64,000 nucleotides of DNA from positions 101,596,426 to 101,660,425 of the forward strand of contig CM041292.1 of NCBI GenBank assembly GCA_023052935.1. The letters are read 5' to 3'. The translations under genes and the position numbers were made by a program. The stretch comes from Piezodorus guildinii (taxonomy: Eukaryota > Arthropoda > Insecta > Hemiptera > Pentatomidae). Under the pieces are notes generated by a model. That model was not told the DNA's origin, did not search any database, and saw only the letters and a program-made list of their open reading frames with translations. How positions within the stretch are numbered: the first letter of the stretch is position 1; the number at the start of each line of letters is the position of its first letter. Of this stretch, positions 46,195 to 56,684 are shown one piece after another.

Positions 46195-46615
46195 CAGCAA
46201 ACACAGTAACCTTGATCAGAATGAAACCTACATGATATTAAATTCCGTTAAATTTTATATTGATATAAGGACTTAAATCAAAATCGTTAAAACCGTTTTA
46301 GAGACAATTGTGAAAAGGTGCATAATGCATGGTATAAACTAGATCTTCCGGTCAGCTGATTTTGATTAAAAAGATTCTGTAACATCTCGTACAGTTGTCT
46401 TCAATATGAAATTTCAGTTTCATAGGACTTTCGTTTTTGAACGTGAGTTACCACATACACACAGTGACCTTTTTGCGGGACTTGGTTATTTAGACACAGG
46501 AGACCCTAAAACGGGTATTTCCGTTGAAAACTGGAATTCAAAAATTTTCACGATCGCAATACTTTTCCTTAGTATATATTTCATCCATAGGAAAGTAAAA
46601 ATTGTTCATAACAAG
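46195..46615 (+). repeat. Repeat A, near-complete copy
   Basis: Longest plus-strand copy (about 420 bp). Open part from 46406 reads MKFQFHRTFVFERELPHTHS, DLFAGLGYLDTGDPKTG, ISVENWNSKIFTIAILF. Flanked by AT-rich DNA without obvious terminal repeats. Confidence 0.65.
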
Positions 46616-47437
46616 CTTTATGTAAATAGGTATGTCTCATACATTCCTTTGGCTGTTTTATTAATGGTTAGGTAGGATTATGTGAGACGTACTCGCAAAA
46701 AAATGCGTAGAAACTCGCCAATCAATATTTAAAGGCTAAATACGTCAGATTAAAATTCGGAACAGGATTAGGGAAAAATGGACATGATTATAAATAACAA
46801 ATTAAATAATTATATTCATTTATCTTTTCTCCTGTTTAATTATCTAATAAAATGATAACAACTTTTGACCAGCGTTTTAGCAAATAAAAAAATTAATATT
46901 TAAATATATAGTATAGTAAACAACTGTTTTAATTAACATTCAGCTTGTTGATTCATTCTAAGATTTAAATGGCTGTGAAAAAACAACACTTTTTCTTCAT
47001 AATCATATTTAAGTATTATCTTAGGAAAGCGAGTTATAGAATGAAATATATGTGAAAAATGCTGATGCAAGATCAGCTTGATGTTGGATGAAGATTGTTT
47101 CGTTTTCTTGTCATAATGGTTTTTACAAGAAGTAGTTTCTGGCCTACAGTTATGCAGCTGGGATGGGACAGACAACTTAATACAGAAAACAAAAAGTGTG
47201 TTACACTGTTTAGATGAAGTCCAGAGATCATGTAAGTCAAAAACGAATTTAACTTTTACGATTTCGTCACACTTCCAGAAAAACACTAAATGAATATTTA
47301 AAATTCAATTAAATTATTAAAATTTCAGCGCTAGTGGAAAGTTAGATAGACTACACTGAACGTGTTAAAGGGCATTATATTTTGAGATACCGCGATGACT
47401 AAATAAATTAGTGAATGGTAACTAGTTTTATTATAAA
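46616..47437. other. No gene called; 117-codon minus ORF
   Basis: The minus frame 47286-46933 is open and begins with an ATG, with several Cys and His, but I recognise no domain and see no second copy. Treated as unproven. Confidence 0.3.
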
Positions 47438-47986
47438 GTAGCTTTGCCCGCGACTTCGTCCGGCTCAATTTTTGCTATTATGATCGCTATTAAGAAGTTT
47501 TTTTTTAAATATATATATTTTAAAGCACTACTGCCTAATTGATATTTTTAGTTTTATTTTCTTGTGGCAGAAGAACATACTGTATTTTCTCCGCAACCCG
47601 ATCTTGACAACGCGACATATGAAAAGCAGTCTTGACGTAAATTGATTCCTACGTGTTTAAATATTTGTCCCTGTGATTTATTAATTGTTACGGCAAAAAG
47701 TAAATTAATGGGATATTGAATTATTTTAAAATTAAAAGTTAAAATCATTTAGAATCATTGGGATGCGAGATTAATTCTCCCCGTTTTTTTTTTTTTTTCA
47801 GAATTTCCACTGATTCTTCACTTTCATCGGTCGCAGCGTGATGTTATATAGCCTATAGCCTTCCTCGGTAAATGACTTATGTAACACAATAATAATTTTT
47901 TATTTCGAACAGTAGTTTCAGAGGTTAGCGCGTTCAAACAAACAAGTAAACAAACAAACTCTTCAGCTTTATAATATTAGTATAGA
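47438..47986 (-). mobile_element. Helitron remnant, 549 bp
   Basis: On the minus strand it begins TCTATACTAATATTATAAAG and CTGAAGAGTTTGTTTGTTT, a 5' end usual in insect Helitrons, followed by AACGCGCTAA and GGCTATAGGCTATATAACAT. It ends GACGAAGTCGCGGGCAAAG-CTAC, i.e. the GC-rich 3' hairpin with the terminal CTAG changed to CTAC. The interior retains a piece of the helicase. Helitrons move by rolling-circle replication; this copy is internally deleted and cannot move itself. Confidence 0.82.
47554..47748 (-). pseudogene. Helitron helicase, C-terminal fragment
   Basis: Minus frame reading [20 protein letters not shown], then [20 protein letters not shown]. The TINKSQGQ motif and the LYVALSR-like motif are the last two helicase motifs of the Pif1-type helicase in Helitron Rep-Hel proteins. 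Shortened between DCFS and YVALSR and ending in a decayed tail. Confidence 0.85.
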
Positions 47987-48285
47987 TATAGATGAGCCAT
48001 CATAAAATTTGGATCCTAATCGCCGAGGTCTGTTATCAGGCCGTCAGTCTGAGGCAGTTCCCTGAGAAACATGAAGGACCTCATCGCTTGCTAATTGAAG
48101 CAGGAGGTTGAGCGGGAGACACCTCCAGATTCTAATTGGTTCCTAAATGAATGAAGCTGGTCGGCCATTAGCCAACGTGGCAAATAGCGGTAGCAGCCAT
48201 CGGGACCGGCGGCACCTAATCCCAACATATCTTAGCCCTGAGCCACCCTAACAGCTCCCGTTACAGGATTAGCTTTTAGTTAGCA
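47987..48285. other. GC-richer, no gene recognised
   Basis: Noticeably GC-richer than its surroundings (GCAGGAGGTTGAGCGGGAG, CATCGGGACCGGCGGCACC) but no frame or RNA recognised. Confidence 0.4.
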
Positions 48286-48650
48286 AGATAATCTTTTCAA
48301 ATAATGTTCACTGCTGAATCTAATTGAGATTATTTGGGAATTAAATTTACAGGAAATAACTAAATAGATGGGATTTAAATGTTGAAAGAATTTGGGACTT
48401 TTGGATATTGGAAGGAATGGGGTTCCAGTGGAATGCGTATCGGATTAAGAACGATCTATCGAAGGTTGTGGATCGATGGGACGTTACATACTGATCAGAA
48501 GCCCGCGAGGGGGTGTTACAGGAGCGAATAGAGGATTCCAATTTACGAAGATCCGAGATGTAAATTGGACACCGGGATTGGATAACTTGGTAGAGGAATG
48601 ATGCCAGGAAGTACTTACGGCGAAAGGAAGGGTAAAACCACTTCATCGTA
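48286..48650 (-). pseudogene. LINE ORF2 C-terminus (inverted-block arm A)
   Basis: Minus frame: KYFLASFLYQVIQSRCPIYI, SDLRKLESSIRSCNT, then QYVTSHRSTTFDRSFLIRYA, HWNPIPSNIQKSQILSTFKS, LFSYF, a typical LINE ORF2 ending. Nearly identical, reversed, to 49490-49846. At its start a T-rich run joins it to the RTE-like segment next door. Confidence 0.8.
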
Positions 48651-49092
48651 AAAAAAAATACAAAAAGCTCTGTAGAGATTTTTCTTACTTGGCCGTGCCA
48701 CTTTAGCCTTCGCAGTCCAATTCTGTTGTTAACAGACAGATGAACAACCGTTCTCTCCCGAATAACATCATTCCGAAGTCTGTTCTTTCTTGTTACACAT
48801 AGGATTCTTCGCCAAAAATCCATTTCCACTGCTTGAAGCTTTGAATAGAGCAGGGATAACCTGGTCCATGTTTTAGCTGCATACGTTAAAATGGGTTAGA
48901 CGATGGTGTGGAAGATCCTTTTTTTATTTTCCTTTAGAGTCGTCTCGTTCCACAGAACCGGGTGCAGCGTGCTTGTGGATTTTTAGTATAATATTCAAAT
49001 ATTTTCATACCTAAACATTATTTGATATTACTTTTTGCGTCCATGTTTTATTACTTTACTGTTTACTTATTATCATTTTTATAAAATAAAGC
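48651..49092 (-). pseudogene. Second LINE ORF2 C-terminus (inverted-block arm A)
   Basis: Minus frame MEMDFWRRILCVTRKNRLRN, DVIRERTVVHLSVNN, GLRRLKWHGQVRKI: the WRRI...TRxDRxRN...LKWHGHV pattern found at the C-terminus of many invertebrate LINE ORF2 proteins. Reversed copy of 50148-50576. Confidence 0.78.
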
Positions 49093-49184
49093 TGACTAAA
49101 AATAAATTGATTTTATTAACAACAGAGGTATGTGAGAACAGTGTGTTGCGCGCACCATATTTGTATTTTAATTGTTTTGGTCTT
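49093..49184. other. Short shared motif with 53.2 kb
   Basis: Holds GTGTGTTGCGCGCACCA preceded by ACAACAGAGGTATGTGAGA; the same arrangement recurs at about 53213-53255 (ACAACGGAGGTAAGAGAAA, GTGTGTTGCGCGCACCA). Confidence 0.5.
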
Positions 49185-49300
49185 TCTTAGGTCTGATAAG
49201 GGCCTACAATTTACTCCGAATTGTTAGCACACATATGTAATAAATTTTCCTTATGAGGGTGTTCTTTATTGATGACCGCACCCCAATAAACTTTTCAATC
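49185..49300 (+). mobile_element. Penelope terminus fossil (PLE2-like)
   Basis: Reads TTTCTTAGGTCTGATAAGGG, CCTACAATTTACTCCGAATT, GTTAGCACACATATGTAATA and TTGATGACCGCACCCCAATA, tracking the right terminal repeat of PLE2 (TTTAGCCTTGATGAAGGCCC, CGGCACATAATTAAAAT, TTTATGACCGCATCCCCAA). Confidence 0.65.
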
Positions 49301-49376
49301 ATATATCTATACTCCACGTCAACAGTTACCCCATCAATATACGTAGAGTAATACCAATCAAGGAGAATGAAACATG

Positions 49377-49378
<2 letters not shown>

Positions 49379-49458
<80 letters not shown>
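49379..49458. repeat. (TA)n(TG)n microsatellite
   Basis: TA units in two blocks followed by about nine TG units. Confidence 0.95.
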
Positions 49459-49459
<1 letters not shown>

Positions 49460-49469
49460 ATTTCTTTTT

Positions 49470-50147
49470 TATTTTTTTTTTTCGATGAAGTGCTTTTACC
49501 CTTTCTTTCGCCGTAAGTACTTCCTGGCATCATTCCTCTACCAAGTTATCCAATCCCGGTGTCCAATTTACATCTCGGATCTTCGTAAATTGGAATCCCC
49601 TATTCGCTCCTGTAACACCCGCTCGCGGGCTTCTGATCAGTATGTAACGTCCCATCGATCCACAGCCTTCGATAGATCGTTCTTAATCCGATACGCATTC
49701 CACTGGAACCCCATTCCTTCCAATATCCAAAAGTCCCAAATTCTTTCAACATTTAAATCCCATCTATTTAGTTATTTCCTGTCAATTTAATTCCCAAATA
49801 ATCTCAATTAGATTCAGCAGTGAACATTATTTGAAAAGATTATCTTTTCAAAGATATTAGATTAAATCACATATAATTTTACGAACATTCAAAAGCATTG
49901 TACTTTCTTTCATTTTTTTAATTAATGTTAATATATTTTTTATTATATATTATTTCTGTTCCTAATGTTAACATACTTTTTTTGTTTACATTTTTATTTA
50001 AGTTATTTTATTTGTTCATTTTATCATTTTCAATTCTGTTATTTTCAATCATTTTACTCTAAGACTCCAGTGTTAATAACATTGTTTATTTCCTGTAGTA
50101 TTATTCTAATGGGACTAGTCCCGGAATAAATAGGGTGTAAGACTTTT
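49470..50147 (+). mobile_element. LINE 3' end: ORF2 C-terminus and 3' UTR with hairpin
   Basis: After a T-run the frame reads KCFYPFFRRKYFLASFLYQV, QSRCPIYISDLRKLESPI, QYVTSHRSTAFDRSFLIRYA and STFKSHLFSYFLSI with stop at 49788-49790. The 3' UTR of about 360 bp ends with hairpin GGGACTAGTCCC (50111-50122) and GGAATAAATAGGG. A 5'-truncated copy of the same group as the LINE at 56.7-58.9 kb. Confidence 0.82.
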
Positions 50148-50940
50148 GCTTTATTTTATAAAAATGATAATAAGTAAACAGTAAAGTAATAAAACATGGA
50201 CGCAAAAAGTAATATCAAATAATGTTTAGGTATGAAAATATTTGAATATTATACTAAAAATCCACAAGCACGCTGCACCCGGTTCTGTGGAACGAGACGA
50301 CTCTAAAGGAAAATATAAATAAAGGATCTTCCACACCATCGTCTAACCCATTTTAACGTATGCAGCTAAAACATGGACCAGGTTATCCCTGCTCTATTCA
50401 AAGCTTCAAGCAGTGGAGATGGATTTTTGGCGAAGAATCCTATGTGTAACAAGAAAGAACAGACTTCGAAATGATGTTATTCGGGAGAGAACGGTTGTTC
50501 ATCTGTCTGTTAACAACAGAATTGGACTGCGAAGGCTAAAGTGGCACGGCCAAGTAAGAAAAATCTCTACAGAGCTTTTTGTATTTTTTTTTACGATGAA
50601 GTGGTTTTACCCTTCCTTTCGCCGTAAGTACTTCCTGGCATCATTCCTCTACCAAGTTATCCAATCCCGGTGTCCAATTTACATCTCGGATCTTCGTAAA
50701 TTGGAATCCTCTATTCGCTCCTGTAACACCCGCTAAAGTGGCACGGCCAAGTAAGAAAAATCTCTACAGAGCGATGGCCGAACCGAGTTTTGAACTAGCA
50801 ACAGAGGGAAAGAAGGAGACGAGGACGGCCCAGAGGTAGATGGATTAGTGAAGTGGCCGAGGTCTTCAGGATGGAGATTGGCTGAACCACGACCTCTGGA
50901 GCTTAGCTTTGATGTAAAAGGCAACCCAACCCACGTTGGA
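50148..50940 (+). pseudogene. LINE ORF2 C-terminus (WRRI type), interrupted
   Basis: Plus copy of arm A: preceded by a decayed YAAKTWTRL-like segment, then MEMDFWRRILCVTRKNRLRN, LKWHGQVRKISTE to about 50575. A 156-bp piece then intervenes, after which the protein continues GRRRGRPRGRWISEVAEV-like in shifted frames (50800-50880) to about 50940. This is the usual order at the end of such LINE proteins (…RRGRPxxRWxxEV…). Confidence 0.75.
50535..50772. repeat. 41-bp direct repeat flanking a 156-bp insert
   Basis: GCTAAAGTGGCACGGCCAAG followed by TAAGAAAAATCTCTACAGAGC occurs at 50535-50575 and 50732-50772. Between them (50576-50731) is a T-run and the start of the other LINE's C-terminal coding segment. 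In arm A the same junction has no second repeat and the LINE segment runs on to its full length. Confidence 0.85.
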
Positions 50941-51062
50941 GCGATTATTAAGGTGTAAAATCCAAAGTATAGTAAGTTGTAAAATCCAAACAATAGCTAA
51001 ACTTTAAGCGAATTTAGTACATACCAGCTTATAGTATGAATGAAATATGTGGAGCTAATATA

Positions 51063-51773
51063 TTGGGTTGTGTCACATGAAATGTCCGTTTCCAAGGTAA
51101 AGGATTTTTATTAAAATACGATATGAAAACAAGATAATTTTATTCGAAGCATTAACCTTCTTTTTCTACACATTTTTCCCAACGTGACACCAACTTTTTT
51201 ATCCCCGAACTGAAAAACTCTGTCGGGAGACAAGTCGGGAGAATATGGTGGATGCGGAAGAACTTCGTAGCCCAGTTCTTTCAATTTTTGCACGGTACTT
51301 GGGGTCACCATGGGGTTTTGGTGCCACTCAGTGAGATCATGAGGTACCCATGTATCGAGCTTATTTACTTTCCCAATACACTTTAAATGTCTGGAAACGG
51401 TATATGCACTTGCATTCAGTTTTGCTGAGAGTCCTTTAACTGTTTTGTAGGGGTTTCCTTCTACTGTATGTTTGAGGACATCGTTTTCTATTACGGACGG
51501 AGGTCTTCCTCGGGGAAAGTTTTCCAAGTCGGTATCCCCCAACTGAAAACTTGGCAAACCAACGGCGAATGGTCCGTTCATTAACACTCTCTTCCCCAAA
51601 CGTCTTGCAAATATTTCTAGCGGCCTCAGCTGCTGAATGGCCGAGTTTAAACTCGTACAAAAATAATACTCGGAAATCGCGTGTTTCCATGTTCATATTT
51701 GGATTTATAATAAAAAGTGGATAATTAATTGGGAAGCTAATGTTTATAATACAAAGGTAGAGAAACAACCCAA
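51063..51773 (-). mobile_element. Mariner transposon, internally deleted (711 bp)
   Basis: Flanked by TA (51061-51062 and 51774-51775) with short terminal inverted repeats beginning TTGGGTTGT. A full-length mariner is near 1.3 kb, so about half is gone. The minus strand encodes the transposase remnant described separately. Confidence 0.9.
51111..51690 (-). pseudogene. Mariner transposase, deleted and frameshifted
   Basis: Minus strand. N-terminal HTH domains: RDFRVLFLYEFKLGHSAAEA, ICKTFGEESVNERTIRRWFA, then after a frameshift GDTDLENFPRGRPPSV, ENDVLKHTVEGNPYKTVKGL, VSRHLKCIGKVNKLDTWVPH and DLTEWHQ. It jumps straight to TVQKLKELGYEVLPHPPYSP and DLSPD, the region of the third catalytic Asp (D34D signature). 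The middle with the first two catalytic Asp residues is missing. The end reads KVGVTLGKMCRKRR in a shifted frame. Non-functional. Confidence 0.9.
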
Positions 51774-51834
51774 TATTAAAATTAGTAAAAATAAATTTAT
51801 GAAGTAACATGAAGTCGTCATTATTACTGTCTTA

Positions 51835-52135
51835 AAATGTTGGTCCTGTGTTGGCGGTGAGTGCACGTAAAATGACCCAAGCCTGTGCGATATGTCAAGC
51901 TTCTTAAGGGTATTTATACTGCACTAAAGCGGTAGCGGGTTCCTAGAATTATATAGAATCCGCTGCCGCTCCAGACCTTAAAACGCGTGTAGTACAAACG
52001 CATTTACAATACACATGCCCTTAAAGATTTTTAATTAAATCTTTATAGCAGAATTCAGGTATCGCACTGTACCATTGTCCGATTAGCCACAGTAGTATAA
52101 AGTGAATTTAAATGAATACACCAAAAAAAACAAAA
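51835..52135 (+). mobile_element. SINE family 3 copy, 5'-truncated, split by a MITE
   Basis: Left part AATGTTGGTCCTGTGTTGG ... AAGCCTGTGCGATATGTCAA, right part ATTGTCCGATTAGCCACAGT, AAAGTGAATTTAAATGAAT and an A-run. The two are separated by the MITE at 51904-52024. Confidence 0.82.
51904..52024. mobile_element. MITE with TTAA target duplication
   Basis: TTAA at both ends (51904-51907, 52021-52024), terminal repeats GGGTATTTATAC against GGGCATGTGTAT (reverse), and an inner palindrome AGCGGTAGCGG ... CCGCTGCCGCT. 113 bp between the TTAA copies. TTAA duplication suits piggyBac-type mobilisation, although the termini start GGG rather than CCC. Confidence 0.72.
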
Positions 52136-53261
52136 ACATATTGGTTTCGACAATGTAATGTATCATTAATTGAACTAAAAAATTATTACTTCAGTCAGTA
52201 ATTAATAATTATTAGAATATTTAAAATTATTCGAATTAACCTAAGATAATTTTGAATATAAAAATGATGCTGAGAATCATTGTGCCAAGAATACCTAAAT
52301 AAATTACATAAATCACTGTTTGTTGTTGTTTTTTTCATAGAAAGTTTTTTTATTTAAGAAAAAAAGGGGGGTTTCATTGTTTTCTGTTGAATACAGATAG
52401 CAGTAAAGACTACAGTACAATAAAAAAATGATATTATTAATATGTAAAATAAATGCCGATGATAATTAAATGATAAAAATCATTGTTGATAATATGCTAC
52501 TATTCCTTGACAACTAACCACATTCTAGGAGAACAAACGAGGCTCATGAAGATGTGCTGAGAGCCCAGACCCAGCTAAGTACTTATAATAGATCCACAAT
52601 AGTTCCCACTAAATAGTTCCTGTAGTGCTGTCACTTTTAAGTGCCTCACTAAATACATCTCTGAGCGTAATTATTTCCACGTAAAAGTACCTTTTATGTT
52701 TTAATTTGTACGATTTTTTTTTCATATCGTTGGAGAGATGAAGATTTTAGAAAAAAAAATATCCCGTCTAGAAAGTTTTATAAAGTGATAGAGCGTGATA
52801 AAAAAGCGCATATAATCAAATTATCGCTGTAGATTATGTTTTCTGTTGTTAACTTTTTTTAATATAACTCAAATGCCTGCTACGAAACTCAATTTAATGT
52901 TAATAACTTCTTTCAACTCTAAGGTTATATAAAAGTTACAAAAACCTACCAAAACACGATATACTATTAAATATTAAGTAAATTACTTAAATTGATTTAT
53001 AAAACATTTGTATGAAATGAAAATATTTATATCTAGTAATTTTTTTAAATAAACCATGAGTAAATAATATTTTTAATAACCTACATAAAGGAACCGGAGT
53101 AGAAATATCTTAAAACAACTATTTTCAAAAAAAATATATAATATAGATGTTGAAAATATATCTGTCTATCGAATTAATTCTAAGGTTATATAAAAGTTCT
53201 CAAATTAATTTTAACAACGGAGGTAAGAGAAAGTTGTGTGTTGCGCGCACCAGATTTTATT
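52136..53261. other. No gene recognised
   Basis: AT-rich; segments around 52915-53000 and 53160-53220 resemble each other and 55120-55260 (AGGTTATATAAAAGTTAC), an old dispersed repeat without coding. Confidence 0.4.
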
Positions 53262-53720
53262 ATTATATACACTTTCTAAAAAAGTTTACATACACGCAAA
53301 TATGATTGTACAAATGCAAATGAAGGAATTAGAGAAATTTGAAACTTTTGACTTTACATCTGACCCAAAAATTTAAAATTTGAATTCGTCAGAGAATATG
53401 ACCCTTCACCAAAAATTATTGTTTATTTACAAACTCACTGGTAAATTGCAATCGCCTCTTTCGGTTTATCTTACTGTTAAAGGGCTTTCTTCTTGCGATT
53501 CGACCACTGTATCCTTCCCTTCTTAAAATATTTTTTAATGTTTCTGTATGAGACTTGAATTCTATAGTCCCTATTCATTCTGATAGCTACGGAGTTTGCG
53601 GTAGTGTAAGGATTTGGATGGATTACAGCAAGGATGGTTCGCCCGTGGTGATTCTACAGTTCTTTAGGTCTTCCAGAAAGTGGTCTATCCTCCAGAGATT
53701 TTAACTTTAATTACATACAG
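53262..53720 (-). pseudogene. Tc1-like transposase fossil
   Basis: The outer edge TACACTTTCTAAAAAAGTTT then ACATACAC has the form of a Tc1-type terminal repeat. On the minus strand, over shifting frames: GRIARRKPFN (compare the RIARRKPLL linker of Tc1 transposases), then NNFW-RVIFSDEFKF-IFGSD, the segment around the first catalytic Asp (SDE). Stops and frameshifts are many; the C-terminal catalytic part and the other terminal repeat were not found. Confidence 0.7.
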
Positions 53721-53759
53721 TACAGAAGCATGTGGCTTATTAAATAGATGTACAATTTT

Positions 53760-56684
53760 TCTTAGAGATAAGGCCTTTCATTTACATTATAACGAACCAT
53801 AAGCTCTCTCAAATCACTGGAAACAAACATATTGAAGAGAAATCAGTTTCCCATGCACAAGTAAAGCGCATACTGAACTAAGAGTTGATTATAGAGATAA
53901 GATTCATACATATAACACTGGAAAGACGCTCATAGAAGAAAATTATTACTGAAAGTGTGTGGAAACATTTTTGAACTATCATTATCAAAATACATTCTGT
54001 CTCGTTTGATAGTAATGTTGAAATGAAAATAAATAGATCCTTTTTTTAATCTGCTATATGTATTAATAATTCGTACATTAGAAAATTGTTTAGTTGAAAA
54101 TAAATAGCCTTGCAAATTAATATAATATATATATACGTGAAATGCCACTGCACTTTGTGAAACCGCATTTCATAGTCGATGTCCCCTTGGGGAAGAGTGG
54201 AAAAACTTCCGGAAACTTCCGCTTGCAACCTTAAGCGACTTCTTTTTACCAAACTGGGCCTAAAGGGATTTCCCCCTTCTTAGTTTCTTTCTTTTTAAGG
54301 CTTATAAAAGTTAATTCTATTAAATGAATGTGCAGAAAAAAAAAAAAGTATAATCTGAAGTTCTGTGACCTACTTTAAATAGGTAGCTATACTCTATATG
54401 ATGATGTTTTTTAAATTTTCTATTTTGTAAAAACTTGTCATTTAGCACTCAACCTCTTGAAAATTATAAGACGTTTTTATCAATTTTCACTCTGATTTCC
54501 TCAATGAATAAGTGGACAATTTGTATGTAATTGATATTTTGAAATATTTGTAACATAATCGTTTTTAAGTATCGAAATCTATCTTCCGATTTCATCTTAA
54601 AAGCATATTCAGACCCAGCAAAACGTGTTTGAGAAATTTGATTATGCCCAATAGGTACTAAGTAAACATTTGATTTCGTTCCAAATTACACTAATAAGTT
54701 TTATTCTAAAATTTAATTAAAAAATGTATGCAGTAAAACAATTTTTAGATTTTCATAAAAAATAAATCAAATAAATTTATTTGACAACAAATAAATTAAC
54801 GACTTTTGTGTTTACTATAAGTTAAAAAAAAAAAAATTAAAATCATCGTCTTAATTATAGATGTTTATTATTGTTATGATTAATACATTTATTTCAATCC
54901 TCACTTCCCATCGATTTCGTTCAGTATTGTATAAGTCTTTTTATTTTAAGCAATTTATGTGCTTATTCATGACTTAATTTTGTCACTAAAGATGTACAGA
55001 TATTGACCAAACCACAAGTTTTATTCTTAGATAAATATAATGAATTATAACTTGAAATAATTCCAAAAAATAATGTAATCTTCTCTAACCATTAATATTT
55101 ATCGTGAAATTTGATGTTAACCAATAAATTAAGGTTATTTTAAAAGTTACAAAACACAATATGTTATTAAATATGTTTTTAATTTAAATTACATAGATTA
55201 ATTCTTAGAATACATTTTTATAAGTGAAAATATTTGAATATAGTAATTTTTTAGAATAAATAGAACAAATAAATAAATGAACCATGAATAAATAACAATT
55301 CTTTGTGATATTAAATCTTTATAAATGAATCAGAGTAAAAAAATCTTCAAAATTACTATTTAAAAAAAAAATCATTCCGTTGGGAAATGTTTACGGTAGT
55401 TTAAGCTACATCATTTGTTTAAATAAAATTTGTAACGAAAAAGCAGGAAAGTAGCAAGTTTCAAGGAGAAATCAAACTTTTTTTCCCAAGGCAAGCTGGC
55501 TCAGAATAATTAGAGAAGAAATTTGTAAAGGTGTCGTTAATAAAGTTAGCTGAGGTAATTCACTTGGAAAAAAGAGCTTAAGGAGAAAGTAAAATCCAGA
55601 AGCAGATACTGGATTCTACTTAAAATTAGTTTATTTCTAAAGAAGAGACGTAAGCAACTTATAATTTATTGTTAAAATACAGATTTTTTTTTTTTTTTTT
55701 TAATTTTCTTTATATGAGAATAATAAAACCCACTAAATTCGATATAGAAGTTTTCTACATCGAAGATGGTTCAAGAGATTCTGATTCGAATGTTTAATAT
55801 GTGTTCAAGCCCAAATTAACAATTGATTGTAATTTTATTTATTTTTGTCAAGTTAACAGTTGTTGTTTTGTTTTTTATATACGTGGGTTTTATTATTGTT
55901 AAAAAAAAAATGTTACATAATGTGAGTGTGAACTATTGTTTTGAGTTGTTCTTAAACCAAAAAAACAATATCCCACCTTTCTTTTTCTGTGAAATAATAA
56001 TGTGTTCAATAAATTGATCTTATTGCGTGAAGCGAAGTGAAGAAAGCAACCAGGTGGTATGTTTTCACAATTATTATTTTGACCACCCAACAGTCTGACA
56101 GGGAAAGGTTGTTTTTCGATTGAGAAAAGTCCCTTGCCCCAACAATATGAATAGAATGAAATTGAAGAAGTTCATTACGTTAGGGAATACTATATGATAT
56201 ACATTACGTTTTCCACTTAAAATTGACTTCAAGTGTATGTTTATATGCGTATTAAAATATACGATTTTGTACTTATTACTACTTCCATGATTAAAGTTCT
56301 GAGAATTTGAATAAAGTCATTATATAAAAACTAAAACAATTAAAAAGGCATAACTATTATGCAGGATAATTTGAAATAATTTGACAGTTCTTGCTGGCCA
56401 AAATTTCAAAAATGCTTCCTCTTTGATGCTTAAGCTTGTCTTACCCTCTTTTAAGAATACTTGTTGGAAGACCAACATTTTTTCTAAATTCTACACTATT
56501 TGGAAAAAAGTTATGTCCTCAAAATCGAAAATTAATATTATTGTTTTAGGTTTACGGTAGCTACTGTATGTATATGTGTACTCGGTTTGATTTAACGGAT
56601 ATGACACCCACTCTTGGTGATTTGTTCTCGAAGAAACACTCAGAGATCTTGTCAGCTTGTAATCTTGTGTAAATATAAAGAAAG
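53760..56684. other. No gene recognised
   Basis: AT-rich. A GC-richer spot at 54150-54290 holds GGAAAAACTTCCGGAAACTT, a partly palindromic motif, without further support. Confidence 0.4.

Noticed and set aside
49374..49480. Start of a protein in the TA/TG microsatellite
   Set aside because: Tyr/Ile and Cys/Val runs are microsatellite translations upstream of a LINE tail.
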